Source: an uncultured Chloroflexota bacterium
GTDB taxonomy: Bacteria; Chloroflexota; Anaerolineae; B4-G1; DUEL01
Length of the DNA: 5,313 bases
Assembly (NCBI GenBank): GCA_937138275.1
Contig: CAKZOY010000022.1
Span: 1 to 5,313, forward strand
Reading direction: 5' to 3'
In this document: one piece after another, positions 5,301-5,313 of the stretch
Position numbering within the stretch: position 1 is the first letter of the stretch
Layout of the letters: each line of letters begins with the position of its first letter
Translations under genes and position numbers: made by a program
The notes under the pieces: model-generated
The model's database searches: none
What the model was told of the DNA's origin: nothing
Seen by the model: the letters and a program-made list of their open reading frames with translations, nothing else

Positions 5301-5313
5301 GTTTTCCCCTCCG

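Overview
This is a GC-rich bacterial window with three complete genes, all on the + strand and closely spaced. They encode (1) a 504-residue membrane polyferredoxin that joins a NapH/MauN-like module to a NapG/MauM-like module, (2) a 783-residue membrane-embedded proton-pumping pyrophosphatase with the signature of the potassium-independent subfamily, and (3) a 344-residue zinc deacetylase of the histone deacetylase/AcuC/acetylpolyamine amidohydrolase superfamily. No mobile element, tRNA, rRNA or CRISPR array is visible. The organism cannot be fixed from this much sequence. The base composition, the protein types and the short dispersed-repeat tracts between genes would fit an Anaerolineae-like Chloroflexota genome, but this is a low-confidence impression.

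Layout: bases 1-73 hold the end of a 15-bp tandem repeat and then the ribosome binding site of the polyferredoxin gene (74-1588). The 111-base gap from 1589 to 1699 is the most informative regulatory region. It has a near-consensus vegetative promoter (TTGACG, 17 bases, TAAAAT), a tandem decamer overlapping its -10 box, a perfect 12-bp hairpin in the predicted leader, and a possible long-range stem that covers the ribosome binding site of the pyrophosphatase gene (1700-4051). A very stable 16-bp hairpin lies in the 72-base gap before the deacetylase gene (4124-5158). After that gene come two different short-period repeat tracts, the first of which takes in the stop codon of the deacetylase.

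Functionally, genes 1 and 2 are both membrane energy proteins: one probably carries electrons across or along the membrane, the other turns pyrophosphate hydrolysis into a proton gradient. The deacetylase may share a transcript with the pyrophosphatase. One speculative link is acetate activation: acetyl-CoA synthetase releases pyrophosphate, and AcuC-type deacetylases are known to act on that enzyme in Bacillus, but no synthetase gene lies here. The three protein families are all known. The new-looking points are the fusion architecture of gene 1 and the leader structure of gene 2; I do not see a clearly undescribed system.
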